This document shows, in pieces, positions 35,336 to 45,496 of a stretch of 64,000 nucleotides of DNA (position 1 is the first letter of the stretch; each line of letters opens with the position of its first letter). The position numbers and the translations under genes were made by a program. Below the pieces are notes generated by a model. It was not told the DNA's origin. It searched no databases and saw only the letters and a program-made list of their open reading frames with translations. The stretch spans positions 434,001 through 498,000 of the forward strand of contig JAMWFC010000031.1 of assembly GCA_027475525.1 (NCBI GenBank). The letters are read 5' to 3'. The DNA is from Macrolepiota albuminosa (Eukaryota; Basidiomycota; Agaricomycetes; Agaricales; Agaricaceae).

Positions 35336-35855
35336 TGTAAGGGCGACCTCTAGAGGCTGTGGCTCAGTCACACAGCTGGCAGAGGGAGATCCAAAGTGTA
35401 TTAGAATATATACTGACAATATCAAGGTAGCTACTCACCTGGCAGAGGGAGATCCAAAGAGAACAAGTCTGGGGATCCCCTATGCCAGGTTGGACGCTTC
35501 TGGGGCCTCTGAAGCGTGGGAAACAACTGTACAGTACAACAAAACCTTAAAAACTCGAAAATTGACTAACCAAACAAGTGTGCAAACAAGGGAGGAAAAC
35601 TCCGGACTTTAGAAGTCAGAAAGGCAAACTCCGGCTTATCTAAGCAGCCTGGAGCGGTGCTGAAGGGCCCACACTTGTCTGAGTGATAGCTAAAGAACCA
35701 GAGCACCTCAAAGGTTGAGAATAGTACCAACAGATAGTGTTGAAGAAGTAGTAACAGCAAAATGAGAGAATGGTAGAAGAAATAAGGAAGTGAATGAAAG
35801 GAGAGTGAAAAGAAATAAGGAGTGAAAGAAGAAAGGAATGAGGGGTCCCCTGACA
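35336..35855 (-). repeat. 5' LTR of gypsy 2
   Basis: 520 bp. If self-priming is right, the transcript would start at about 35470 on the minus strand, placing R inside this LTR. Confidence 0.95.
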
Positions 35856-36008
35856 ACCTTGAGGAGCTGAACCGTGAACTTGGCAAATATGCGCAAGCCC
35901 AGACTGGTCATTCTCCGACCTGCGGTATCAAAACCTTGAGGAGCTGAACCGTGAACTTGGCAAATATGCGCAAGCCCAGACTGGTCATTCTCCGACCTGC
36001 GGTATCAA
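35855..36008. repeat. 77-bp tandem duplication abutting gypsy 2
   Basis: Units 35855-35931 and 35932-36008 are identical. The first begins at the LTR edge and includes the ACCTT target duplication and part of a coding exon of the JmjC-like gene, so ACCTT appears twice on this side. Confidence 0.95.
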
Positions 36009-36936
36009 AATATAAGATGTAAATAAAAATTAAACCGAAAAGTATCGTACCCGGAAACAATCATACTCTTGATGGACTCGATGTCAGTAGGCAGAAATAA
36101 ATTTCCCTGATATGAGCACCGATATTTTCAGCATTAACAATACACACACAATATAGACATTAACGTACCTTAAGAAGACATCCCAAATGCAGGGCCACAG
36201 AGGTCAAGTTGATGAGTGTAGTGACAACGTTTTTTTTCCCAACGTGCCAAGTGAGACTTGAGTACAAACGAATCAAGGGACCGCCTTCCAACGAATAATA
36301 TGTGGAAGAGTCAAATTGTTTATCTCTACATGCCTTGGATCGAAGTGCATGTATATGAGAGTTTAGGGTGTTCTGGGATCTCTCTAGTAGAGCAGGAATA
36401 TTATTAAGGCTTCCCATAGGCTAGGTAATACATAAAATATTGTACTTGACCAATTGATAAAAGCCAATAGAAACAATGACACGTACTGCTTTGTAGTTGT
36501 CAACTACGGGACCAGATGAAGAGGGTCTCCGAATAGCCCCCCAATAGAAACAATGACACGTACTGCTTTGTAGTTGTCAACTACGGGACCAGATGAAGAG
36601 GGTCTCCGAATAGCCCCCCCATTCATCGTCTCAAATACGTCCACAACACGATAGGCCATGAGAATCCAAAATTGAGCATCCGTCAGGATCTTTTCAGGTA
36701 TCATGGGCACATCATCTCCCACCATAAGAGCGCGAAACAGAGAATACTGATCATCCTTGTGGGCAGGAGAAACCGTAGATTCCTCTGTAATTATCCGGCT
36801 AACAAGTTGCTACAAAACGACAACAGCATGTACTTATGGTATCATCAACAATAAATGAGTCGACAACGTTCACTCACGTGGATTGCCGTGTCTCATCCAT
36901 AGCAGGTAGCAAGATCTCCGTCCGATAGCAGCGCAT
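35861..36936 (-). pseudogene. JmjC-like gene, 5' part
   Basis: Starts with ATG at 36936 (MRCYRTEILLPAMDE). Exons: 36936-36878, 36798 to about 36564, 36420-36169, 36106-36051 and 35996 downward, with GT-AG introns and matching phases. The encoded N-terminal half is helical with no domain I recognise (QYSLFRALMVGDDVP, LIRLYSSLTWHVGKK, LHLGCLLK). The last exon reads ...ICQVHGSAPQG and is cut by gypsy 2; on the far side (29357 downward) HTTVLHNSLYIALAIL continues in frame. Two 77-bp duplications lie in it, one over an exon/intron boundary. Confidence 0.6.
36464..36617. repeat. 77-bp tandem duplication over a splice donor of the JmjC-like gene
   Basis: Units 36464-36540 and 36541-36617 are identical; each contains the exon end and its GTACGT donor. 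Confidence 0.95.
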
Positions 36937-37531
36937 CAGTGAACCAGGAACAGGACGCGAAAGCCTCGTTTGATAAGCGAGGATGCGGGGAAGTCACAGA
37001 CATATAACAAAAATATCAGAAAGTACGTGTGTATGTGGAGAGGGCAGGAGGGAGGACAAGATGGAGGTTTGGGGGTGTTAACGCGCCACATATATATATA
37101 TGTATAAAATAAAAAATCAACATTTTCAGTAAATAAAATTATATATGTAATAGCGGCCCATATTTAGATTGACAGCGGATTAACTATGGACGAATTTGAA
37201 CAACAAGGATTAGTCATACAAAACAGACGACACAACCTTCAGCAAGTAAAACAATCAAACAGTAAATACGCGCTATAATATCAATGAATACAAAGGTCAT
37301 ACTGAGTTAGTTTTATCTGTCCACGACACTCTTACACAAGACCAATGGCACATTGCAAATAATGTATATTTTATTCATCGCTCCGAATTTTGTAGTCAAA
37401 CAGAGTGATGTACGCAAAAACGGTACGAGATAGTTCAGCAAAGGGATCAGAATGCGGCAAACAACAAAATCAAAATTATATCAACAAGCATGGAAAATCA
37501 AAGGAACTATATGTGGTCCATGCACCAGCAA
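36937..37531. other. Intergenic, AT-rich
   Basis: Separates two co-oriented minus-strand genes. Contains (TA)n at 37088-37104. Likely promoter region of the JmjC-like gene; no discrete element assigned. Confidence 0.4.
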
Positions 37532-40392
37532 TCAGGTTGCTTCTTTATTTTTACCTTTCCCCTTGGGTAGCCCGGCAGAATGAGCCGGCTTAGAGGTAGC
37601 ACCCCGATTTGTGGCCGATCTACCAACACCAGATTGGGGAGAAGCAGTCGAACCAGCGTCGCAAGACGTCTTGGAGCTGGCACTGCGGCGTCTGGAGGGT
37701 ATACCACTCACAGAACCAGAAGAAGAAATATCTTTTGACCCTCCCGGAGCGCCATATTCAGACCCTTCGAGACCACCGGGTCTCAACAAGAATGCCATGT
37801 GCCTGGTGCCTGCACCACCAACCACAACAAGATCAGGAGTGTGAAGAACCATGACAAACTTGATGTTAGTCAAAAGGACCTGGTGCCTGCACCACCAACC
37901 ACAACAAGATCAGGAGTGTGAAGAACCATGACAAACTTGATGTTAGTCAAAAGGAAGCTACAAATAAATAAATAAATAACCAATAAGAATATCATAATAA
38001 ATGGTCAACATACATTGAAGAGGACCCTTCAAACCATCCAGCTGTGTAACCCACGGCAACAATGGACCCCTCAGGAACATCGGACGTGTTACCATTGTAT
38101 GAGCGTCAACTAGCGATAGCAGTGAAGTCAGCAGCCAAAAATTGAAAGGCAGGTCCAGTTTCCGAATGACCGTCATATACAGGCACTGGAAATAAATAAA
38201 TAGAGAAATCAACGAATAATGACATGGAAAACACACCTATCAATTCATAATTTATTACCGCTTCCATAGAATTCTTGAATTTTGGGGTCGGTACGATAGG
38301 AGCAGATTTGACAGAAAACATCGAATCGTCTGTAAGTACAGGAGGCTTCAAAAGGGCAGGCACTGAGTAGCCACCCGCTACAAAATGATGTCAACACAAA
38401 GGTATGCTACACGCAAGTTGAAAATTTACAGTTTTTGAAGGACACGCTCTTCCCTTCGCCTCTGGTTACAAAGGCCATCCCATAGCTTGAATAAGAGCCC
38501 ATGGGATCAGAACACAAACCCAACAGATTTCCAACATTGGCCATAGAATGTAGGAATTCTTGCTGGAATGGCACAATCATCAAACATTTCTGTTTATAAG
38601 GGGACGAGTAACTGCCGACTTCTACACCGGAATCGAAGAAATGAGAAGCAGATATAATGCCAAACATGACGTTGATGCAAAAGGCATTACCCCCATGGTT
38701 TAAAGCAAGGCGACAAGATTTGGCAGTAAGATTATCAGGATGTATGCAAGCTGAATGCACGTATAAGCCATGTTTGACCCACAATAGGCCTTGAATCAAA
38801 GACCTATACACGTGTGTAACGACAATGCACATAAACAAGACAACATAAGCACTTACTCTGCATTTTCTTCGGTCATCTTCGATGTAACGGCCGATATACG
38901 TGCAAATTGCACTGATCCATCACTGATTTGTTTATCATATCCATACGGTATGATATTGAACACGCAACTGTGCAAAAAATATATCAATAAATAGAAACAG
39001 ACCAGTACATATTGTGACGTGGATACTATAAACAGACATACAGAAGATAAGGAAGCATACTGTATGTAGAGGAGAACATAGGATCCTGTACGTCTGGCTG
39101 CATAACCAAAAAAAAATATATCAGAATACAGAAATCAATCAAACAAATAATAAGACGCTACTCTTCAATATCATAGTGTTCACCAGCACAACATTGATAG
39201 GATCATCGTGTTTAGTAGTGATGCCATGTACATAAGTACTGGCGTCTTCCATAACACGGCAATCTTTGTTATCATCAGCACACTCTTGTTTGTCGGCAGA
39301 GGCAGCAAACACCAAGGATTCGTTATCAGAATTGACACATGCAATTGGTGCACTGTCTGAGAAAACTAAGTCTGCCATATCAGCTTCATCATTGGATAAT
39401 TCCAATGACTCAAAGCTACTCCCGTTGACTCTGTTGTCGGATGCGTCTTTATCGACAATAGGTTCACTAGTGGCATAGAATTTGTTGTCCAATGAATGGG
39501 CAGGCAGTTTACAAACGCAAGATGTACCGATACCACAAATAAGAATAAAAATAAAAGACACAACGCATGAGCAGTATTTACAATAAAATTGAAAATAAAA
39601 TACTGACCCTTCCGGCAAACCGTTGCTTTCTGCAAGAGTTATAATGCTATTTCTGTTATCCGGGGAATTGTCAGACACCGAGTTATCGTCTGAATCAGCC
39701 TTTATGTTGGGAAGGATACGTGTGGTCGATTTTGTGACCCTGCAACCTGAGGGTTATCTGAAAGGGTGCGACTGCGTCTGAAGATATACGAGAAACAACA
39801 TTTTCAGGTGGGTCATACTACAAATAGTGTAATCCGACTAACATAGTTTGCCCAGTTGGAGTGGACAGTGTATCACCTGTACCGGCCAAAAGCTTCTCCA
39901 AGGCATGTCTAAATAAACAGTAGGCAGTCAACCAAAGGTCAATAACATAACATTAGTACGCACATAACCAGGGACTCAACACTTGAAGGGCCATCGGCCC
40001 TCTTCTTCTTTGGCAAAGGCGTACAGGGTGTACTATCACTACGAATGATAAGCAATCATTGACATCAACACGATATACAAGGATGTACACATCACGGGCG
40101 ACACCAATTTTGCGCTTGACTGAAGAGGAAGATGCAGAATCGGCGTCAACAGGCGAGTTGCCGGCTAACACAGCTGCAAATATACTGATAGCACATGTCA
40201 AGATCGTACATATGAACAATTACATAATGCACGCGTTCAATTGGTCTGCATTCCTTAGTCAAATATATCAGTACAATAATGAGATGTAGGCAGGTAGATA
40301 TAAATTTACAAAGCTTGCAGCTGTTCATACAAAGGACACGTCATATCTTCCGGTTTATCTGTGGATTTTTTCGATTTTTTGCGTGGAGGCAT
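37532..40392 (-). CDS. Unrecognised multi-exon gene (gene A)
   Basis: Start MPPRKKSKKSTDK at 40392. First exons are 40392-40310, 40253-40224 and from 40184 (phases match); boundaries between 39700 and 40100 are unresolved. A Ser/Asp-rich stretch (about 39478-39180, DADLVFSDSAP-like) precedes a well-structured part: 38985-38880, 38830-38430 (ACIHPDNLTAKSCRLALNHG), 38380-38275 and 38206-38110 (VPVYDGHSETGPAFQF). The end is a Ser/Gly/Lys-rich tail (SKPAHSAGLPKGKGKNKEAT, stop 37532-37534). The basic start and tail suggest a nuclear protein. No family recognised. It lies upstream of, and co-oriented with, the JmjC-like gene and the Helitron protein. Confidence 0.5.
37802..37955. repeat. 77-bp tandem duplication in an exon of gene A
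   Basis: Units 37802-37878 and 37879-37955 are identical; they hold the reading TNIKFVMVLHTPDLVVVGG and a splice acceptor side, so the exon is frameshifted unless one unit is dropped. Confidence 0.95.
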
Positions 40393-40543
40393 GGTAGTAC
40401 CAAGTATAACAATGTATATAAACAAATATAGGGACAGATAGATAGAGCAAAAGATTTGAGGATAGGCATGGTAGTACCAAGTATAACAATGTATATAAAC
40501 AAATATAGGGACAGATAGATAGAGCAAAAGATTTGAGGATAAG
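40390..40543. repeat. 77-bp tandem duplication at the start codon of gene A
   Basis: Units 40390-40466 and 40467-40543 are identical; the duplication begins at the ATG complement. Confidence 0.95.
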
Positions 40544-40662
40544 GAAGCCTGCAGCACACAGGTTTTATGGTATCCCAGCAGACTAACGGACACGTAAACG
40601 TCAAAAGCAACGAAGGTCGAATAAACCAAATATATTAGTACGAGTACCCATGGTTGCATGAT

Positions 40663-40816
40663 AAACTGAATATACAAGCCAAATATAGGGTAAAAAACGT
40701 TTAAAACAAATAGAAATAAAAAATAAAAAGAAAAATAACAAACTGAATATACAAGCCAAATATAGGGTAAAAAACGTTTAAAACAAATAGAAATAAAAAA
40801 TAAAAAGAAAAATAAC
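40663..40816. repeat. 77-bp tandem duplication upstream of gene A
   Basis: Units 40663-40739 and 40740-40816 are identical. Only about 120 bp separate it from the previous duplication. Confidence 0.94.
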
Positions 40817-41900
40817 ACAGAGTTAATGATGGGTCAGAAGCTTTGAACCAGCCATTCAGGAGACGGATAAAGAACCATTAATACACGCTTAGACAAATAA
40901 ATCAATACAAATCGAATGACAACGCCTGTGTAAGAAACCGCCACTTCACACAAGCTCTACATGTGCCAGACCGGCGAGTCTGGACATAGAAAGGCAAAAA
41001 GGCGGAAACATCCAGATACTATGAGAAATGTAGCCATAACGGTGTAAGAAGTAAGGGATACCAATAGGCAAGCCAAATTGTCAATTTGAATTAGCCTTGT
41101 TCAATCCCGTAGTAATAACAGAGTAATACGTAGGTAATATGTAGGCAAACCAATCAGTCAGTTTGAATTAACCTATTTCAATCCTAAAAGATGTTAGAAG
41201 CAAAGTAACCCACTCAGTATCCAGGGAACAGACAATCTATAAGCCAAAATCAAATAAAATGATACAGCGGAATAAATATATTGATGCGGAAATGTACATG
41301 CTTCGAACTAAAAGGAAAAGAACACAGTCCTGTGGGACGGGAGAATCTATGGGAAAGAAGTTGTCTGTGAGACAGTTGGAGGATTAGCATATAGGGAGAT
41401 CCAATAAATCGGGTCAATCTTATCGTTTCCAAACACGTTGAATAGGAGGGATAAAATATGTCCGAATCGCTAAGAAGCCAGACAGACAGTCAACCCGTAA
41501 ACGTTGTCTGCATCAGACCAATGCAATGCAACATGAGAATAAGAAGCAATACAGATAGTTGATCCTGAAAAGTTGCTTATAATAGATGGCTGCAACGCGA
41601 CACGAGACAGTATCAGCTCACCCTCACCAGACATTCTGTAGCCTATTTTATCATCGCATACACATATACAAAAAATGGACAACGAGTACGACAAAAGCAA
41701 TGCAAGTGCGTACTGAATGAAGCCTTTTAGAAATATAAAAAGATATTTAAACGGACATTAACATAGAAAGTACCTTGGAACGACATGTCGAGTATGACGA
41801 GCATCGGGGGGAAGCATGACTCCATGACATTCTTCAGGTGAAATGAAAATATATATGTATCACGTCCACACATAGAGTTAATGTCTTGTGAAGAACTCAG
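40817..41900. other. Intergenic between divergent genes A and C
   Basis: AT-rich. Holds a diverged ~40-bp repeat near 41067 and 41144. A short upstream exon of gene C starting MDNEYDKSNASA at 41676 is possible, but I could not connect it with matching phases. Confidence 0.35.
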
Positions 41901-43057
41901 AATGGAAAAGTACGGTAGTCGTATGGCAGTACGAAAGCCCAAAAATATGGAGAATCATACTAGCAGACCAGGACGGCAAGGTGACAAACGAGGAAGCAAC
42001 ATTCACAGTGTACAATGCAATATCAGACATAGATCTACCCCCGTTTAAGATAGGAGGATCTATAAAGTGAGCGTTCAATGACGCTACACATATTGAAGAT
42101 GGCTGATAAGGATGTAGTGAATTCAATCAGAAGTGTAAATACCTCAAACAGTCAATAAAACTGGACAGGCTTGGCATGCAGCAATTTGACGACACCATGG
42201 CTGCGGCAAAAACAGTATACAAAGCATTTGACCAGGAGTTCAAAGAGGGCGAACTGGAAGAATGGTCGGAACCATGGCTGCGGCAAAAACAGTATACAAA
42301 GCATTTGACCAGGAGTTCAAAGAGGGCGAACTGGAAGAATGGTCGGAAGAAATGTCAGATGAAGAAAACAAGATATTGTACGCAAACAATAGGGTGTTTA
42401 CACCTGCAAAGGACTCGGACAAACGAGAAGTTCACATTCTGTTTGAAAAGGATACTGACCCCAACAGATTGATCGAAAAAATTGCACGAGGGGGGTTCAA
42501 GAGAACATCAGACAATGTCGTCGAGTACACGCAAGCAAGGATAACACTGGAAGGAGATAAAACGTAAGAATATACGGACAACAACCATAAAACATAGATG
42601 CTCACGCAAATCAAAGGTTCAAGAGGATCAAACCGCAGACCTTCCGAATCAGCGATATAGTTGCGGCACAGGTATCCTTCGCAGTCGTTCCATTGAGGGG
42701 AGGGAAGTACAAGATGTTAACAGTTTTGAGATCGATAACGCTGCTGGACGAAACATTTGCACTAGTGAGTTGAGGGGAGGGAAGTACAAGATGTTAACAG
42801 TTTTGAGATCGATAACGCTGCTGGACGAAACATTTGCACTAGTGAGCAGCCATATAAACAATAAATGTATTGTTCTCACTCTGACAATTACCAAGAAGAG
42901 GAAGGGGCAACTGCTCAAATGCAAAGACTACGAGCCAGTGAAAAGGAAGCTCCGAACGTATGAAGACAATGGAGAACCCCAACAGAGGGCCGGCAAGGTG
43001 GTCAGTACCGGCAATTTCGAGCAACAAATGTTGAATTACATGAACATTGACAACTGA
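41901..43057 (+). CDS. Unrecognised spliced gene (gene C)
   Basis: Plus-strand exons 41901-42066, 42118-42563, 42617-42841 and 42896-43057, joined by GT-AG introns of 51-54 nt with consistent phases; the 5' end is unresolved. Readable features: KIWRIILADQDGK, an acidic/charged middle (EEMSDEENK), IVAAQVSFAVVPLRGGKYKM, LRSITLLDETFAL, and a basic tail (KKRKGQLLKCKDYEPVKRK) ending MNIDN-stop at 43055-43057. Three 77-bp duplications fall in it and must each be collapsed to keep the frame. I recall similar small proteins near transposons in mushrooms but cannot name the family. Divergent from gene A. Confidence 0.5.
42194..42347. repeat. 77-bp tandem duplication in exon 2 of gene C
   Basis: Units 42194-42270 and 42271-42347 are identical; the duplication shifts the frame of MAAAKTVYKAFDQEF. 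Confidence 0.96.
42693..42846. repeat. 77-bp tandem duplication in exon 3 of gene C
   Basis: Units 42693-42769 and 42770-42846 are identical; each ends at the splice donor GTGAG. Confidence 0.95.
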
Positions 43058-43149
43058 TATCTTACGATGGCTAGGTGGTCAGTACCGGCAATTTCGAGCA
43101 ACAAATGTTGAATTACATGAACATTGACAACTGATATCTTACGATGGCT
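42996..43149. repeat. 77-bp tandem duplication over the stop codon of gene C
   Basis: Units 42996-43072 and 43073-43149 are identical; the first contains the stop used, so the protein end is unaffected. Confidence 0.95.
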
Positions 43150-43814
43150 TTCATACTACCTCTTGAGACATTTTTTACCCAACACGGTCCATTATATTTT
43201 CACCGAGTTATCCTATTTCTCACATCTGGTCAATCGGTTATCCCTGAATTGTTCCGCAAGTTCTCATCGCCGTTCCCTCATTGCCTTTCTATATTAAACT
43301 GAGTACCGAGCACCCACATATACCACCGTCCATAGCACCTAACATACAATATACTACCGCCCATATCATGTTGCATTGTTTGTTTGTTTTTTTTTCTTCC
43401 TTCTTTGTTTTTTTTTTTTGTATTTTTCCCAGTTAATATAGTAATAAATAAATGTCATCATCAAAACAACATGTTGTAACAAGTGTCATTGCATCAAAAT
43501 AATACATCAATTATATAATCAACCGTATGGACAAACAGTTTGGCAATACCTACCAAAGATAATTATATGTATATATTATTATTATTATTATCATTATTTT
43601 TCTCCCTTAATGCTTGATCAATGAGTTATCTAAGTATGATACCTTTATAAACTGCGGACCAAGAAAGATTAAATACGACATTGACAGATAAATAGTTATA
43701 TCACCTCAAACGATACATGAAAGTAAAAGCAATATTACACGGTTTAGATTCAATTAGATGGTTTTGCACTTGAAAGAATGTAATAATACGGAATACATGT
43801 AGCAATCACAAAAC

Positions 43815-43860
43815 TTGTGGCTGTGCATCAATAGTAGACTCAAACGATGCACAGCCACAA
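43815..43860. repeat. Hairpin 1, 14-bp perfect inverted repeat
   Basis: TTGTGGCTGTGCAT (43815-43828) and its exact reverse complement (43847-43860) with an 18-nt loop. Confidence 0.85.
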
Positions 43861-44145
43861 TAACACGATTGGAATAAATAATTAAATACAGCCATACGTC
43901 TACAATGCTATCTACTTCCGCTACATGGTAGCTAAGGACATATTGGGTAGGAAACGCCTCAGTAGACCCACAGCTGAACAGTATAGGCATAACTAAAAGA
44001 GTGCAATTGGGGTAGCATCAAAAACCCAGTGAAGAAAGCTTGCCGCCACTGCGAGCGAAATCCACTATTTACATAAAGGAAAAGTTTGAAGGATCTGTTA
44101 GGATGCGACTAAGCCAGCAAGCGAGCATTGGACCTGACCCCTGAT

Positions 44146-44185
44146 GGCTGTATATCAGTCGAATATACGATTGATACACAGCCAC
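44146..44185. repeat. Hairpin 2, related arm
   Basis: TGGCTGTATATCA (44146-44158) pairs with TGATACACAGCCA (44173-44185) at 12 of 13 positions; the arm start is the same as in hairpin 1. Confidence 0.75.
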
Positions 44186-44268
44186 TATATGCATGAAATC
44201 ACACGCTAATACTATATTGACAATAAATAATTAAATATATAATATAAATATATATGTTCATAATTATA

Positions 44269-44310
44269 GTGGCTGTGCAACGGTCGCATATTTGAATGGT
44301 ATACAGCTAC
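44269..44310. repeat. Hairpin 3, related but weaker
   Basis: GTGGCTGTGC at 44269 faces ATACAGCTAC at 44301-44310, about 7 of 10 paired. Confidence 0.5.
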
Positions 44311-44331
44311 AATGACAAATAGATTCTATAT

Positions 44332-44366
<35 letters not shown>

Positions 44367-44421
44367 TAAATGAGTGAATACTTCTGAGGAGGCCAACGTC
44401 CTATGCGCCTCTTCACCCGGA

Positions 44422-44575
44422 TGGCTGCATACCTGGGACCAAAACAATGTACTGGTTTCAGACAGCAATAACATACTCACAAAGAAATGCCATCACACTG
44501 GCTGCATACCTGGGACCAAAACAATGTACTGGTTTCAGACAGCAATAACATACTCACAAAGAAATGCCATCACAC
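44422..44575. repeat. 77-bp tandem duplication, noncoding
   Basis: Units 44422-44498 and 44499-44575 are identical. Confidence 0.95.
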
Positions 44576-44935
44576 ACAGGTGTGATGATACATACAAACT
44601 CTAAGATGCCCTTTCGATTTTATGTAGCTGGCAAGCCACAACGCTGACTTAAGATGTGTCAGTAAATAAACAATGGTATTATAATCCAATATTATGACTC
44701 ACTGGATATTTGTATTAATCCTCTATCTCTCTCTCTCTCCTTCCCCCCCATCCCCTCCCCCTCATTTAGTCAAAATATAGTTATGCTCTAACCAATCATA
44801 ATCAGCATCAAAATTGGCATTGGATGTATTATATATTACCTGCGTTGACCCCAGGGCACCTGTACCCAAAATATGGTTCAAGGCAGCCATGTCTTGTCAT
44901 TGAGGATAGTGAAACCAAAGTCACGCTTGCCGATA

Positions 44936-45055
44936 ATCAGCAGTCTATTCGGCGATCATGTTCCATGTGGATCCGCTGATGCTGAGCATCCGATGATCAG
45001 CAGTCTATTCAGCGATCACATTCCATGGGGATCCGCTGAATGCCGAGCATCTTGG
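44936..45055. repeat. Imperfect 60-bp direct repeat
   Basis: Two units with several mismatches, each containing 'atcagcagtctattc' and 'ggatccgctga'. Spacing is 60 bp, so it is not one of the 77-bp class. Confidence 0.7.
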
Positions 45056-45496
45056 GATCGACCCTGTATGTGATCGGTGATATATTGTACCATTTGAGGC
45101 TTTGGAACAACACACTGCGTAGGTCTTACGCAACCGGCAAGGAGGCTAAGTGAGTAATGACATTTCCATCCATCCTTTACGTTCAATTTTTACGACCTTT
45201 ATCTTGTATAAGTGTTGCATATGACATTCACAACACATGAAACAATAAATGACGAAAACGCACTTGAAAAGTTTAGTTAAAAATACATGAACTTTGCAGA
45301 GGATTCAAAACTATCTGTATGGACACAACGCTCTTATCGTTACTTACGTACAAACTCGGGGTTTATTTTTATTTATTCATCTAAGCGATGTGGCGGTGGC
45401 TATGTATTCATAGCGGTAATAGAAGTAGAATCTTGATGCCATCATAATGAAAGGATAGATAAGAAAAACATTTCGACCATCCATCCTTCTTTGACT

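Larger units (their letters stand above)
29358..35855 (-). mobile_element. Ty3/Gypsy chromovirus (gypsy 2), intact
   Basis: Complete minus-strand element of 6498 bp. LTRs 29358-29877 and 35336-35855 are both 520 bp and look identical, TG...CA. The target duplication is ACCTT (29353-29357 and 35856-35860). Gag and Pol are both open, and Pol ends in a chromodomain. It sits inside an exon of the JmjC-like gene. Identical LTRs and open frames mean a very recent, possibly active insertion. Confidence 0.96.
43150..45496. other. AT-rich region with hairpins and microsatellites
   Basis: No gene recognised. Contains three hairpins sharing a (G)TGGCTGT arm, a (TTTA)n tract at 44328-44363, one 77-bp duplication, and a two-unit 60-bp repeat near 44930-45055. 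Confidence 0.5.

Noticed and set aside
41067..41184. Direct repeat with spacing near 77 bp
   Set aside because: Only about 40 bp are similar, with roughly a quarter of positions different; not one of the exact 77-bp duplications.
44220..44370. AT-rich repeats as a CRISPR-like or telomere-like array
   Set aside because: Simple TTTA microsatellite and hairpins; no regular repeat-spacer structure, and the organism is a eukaryote.
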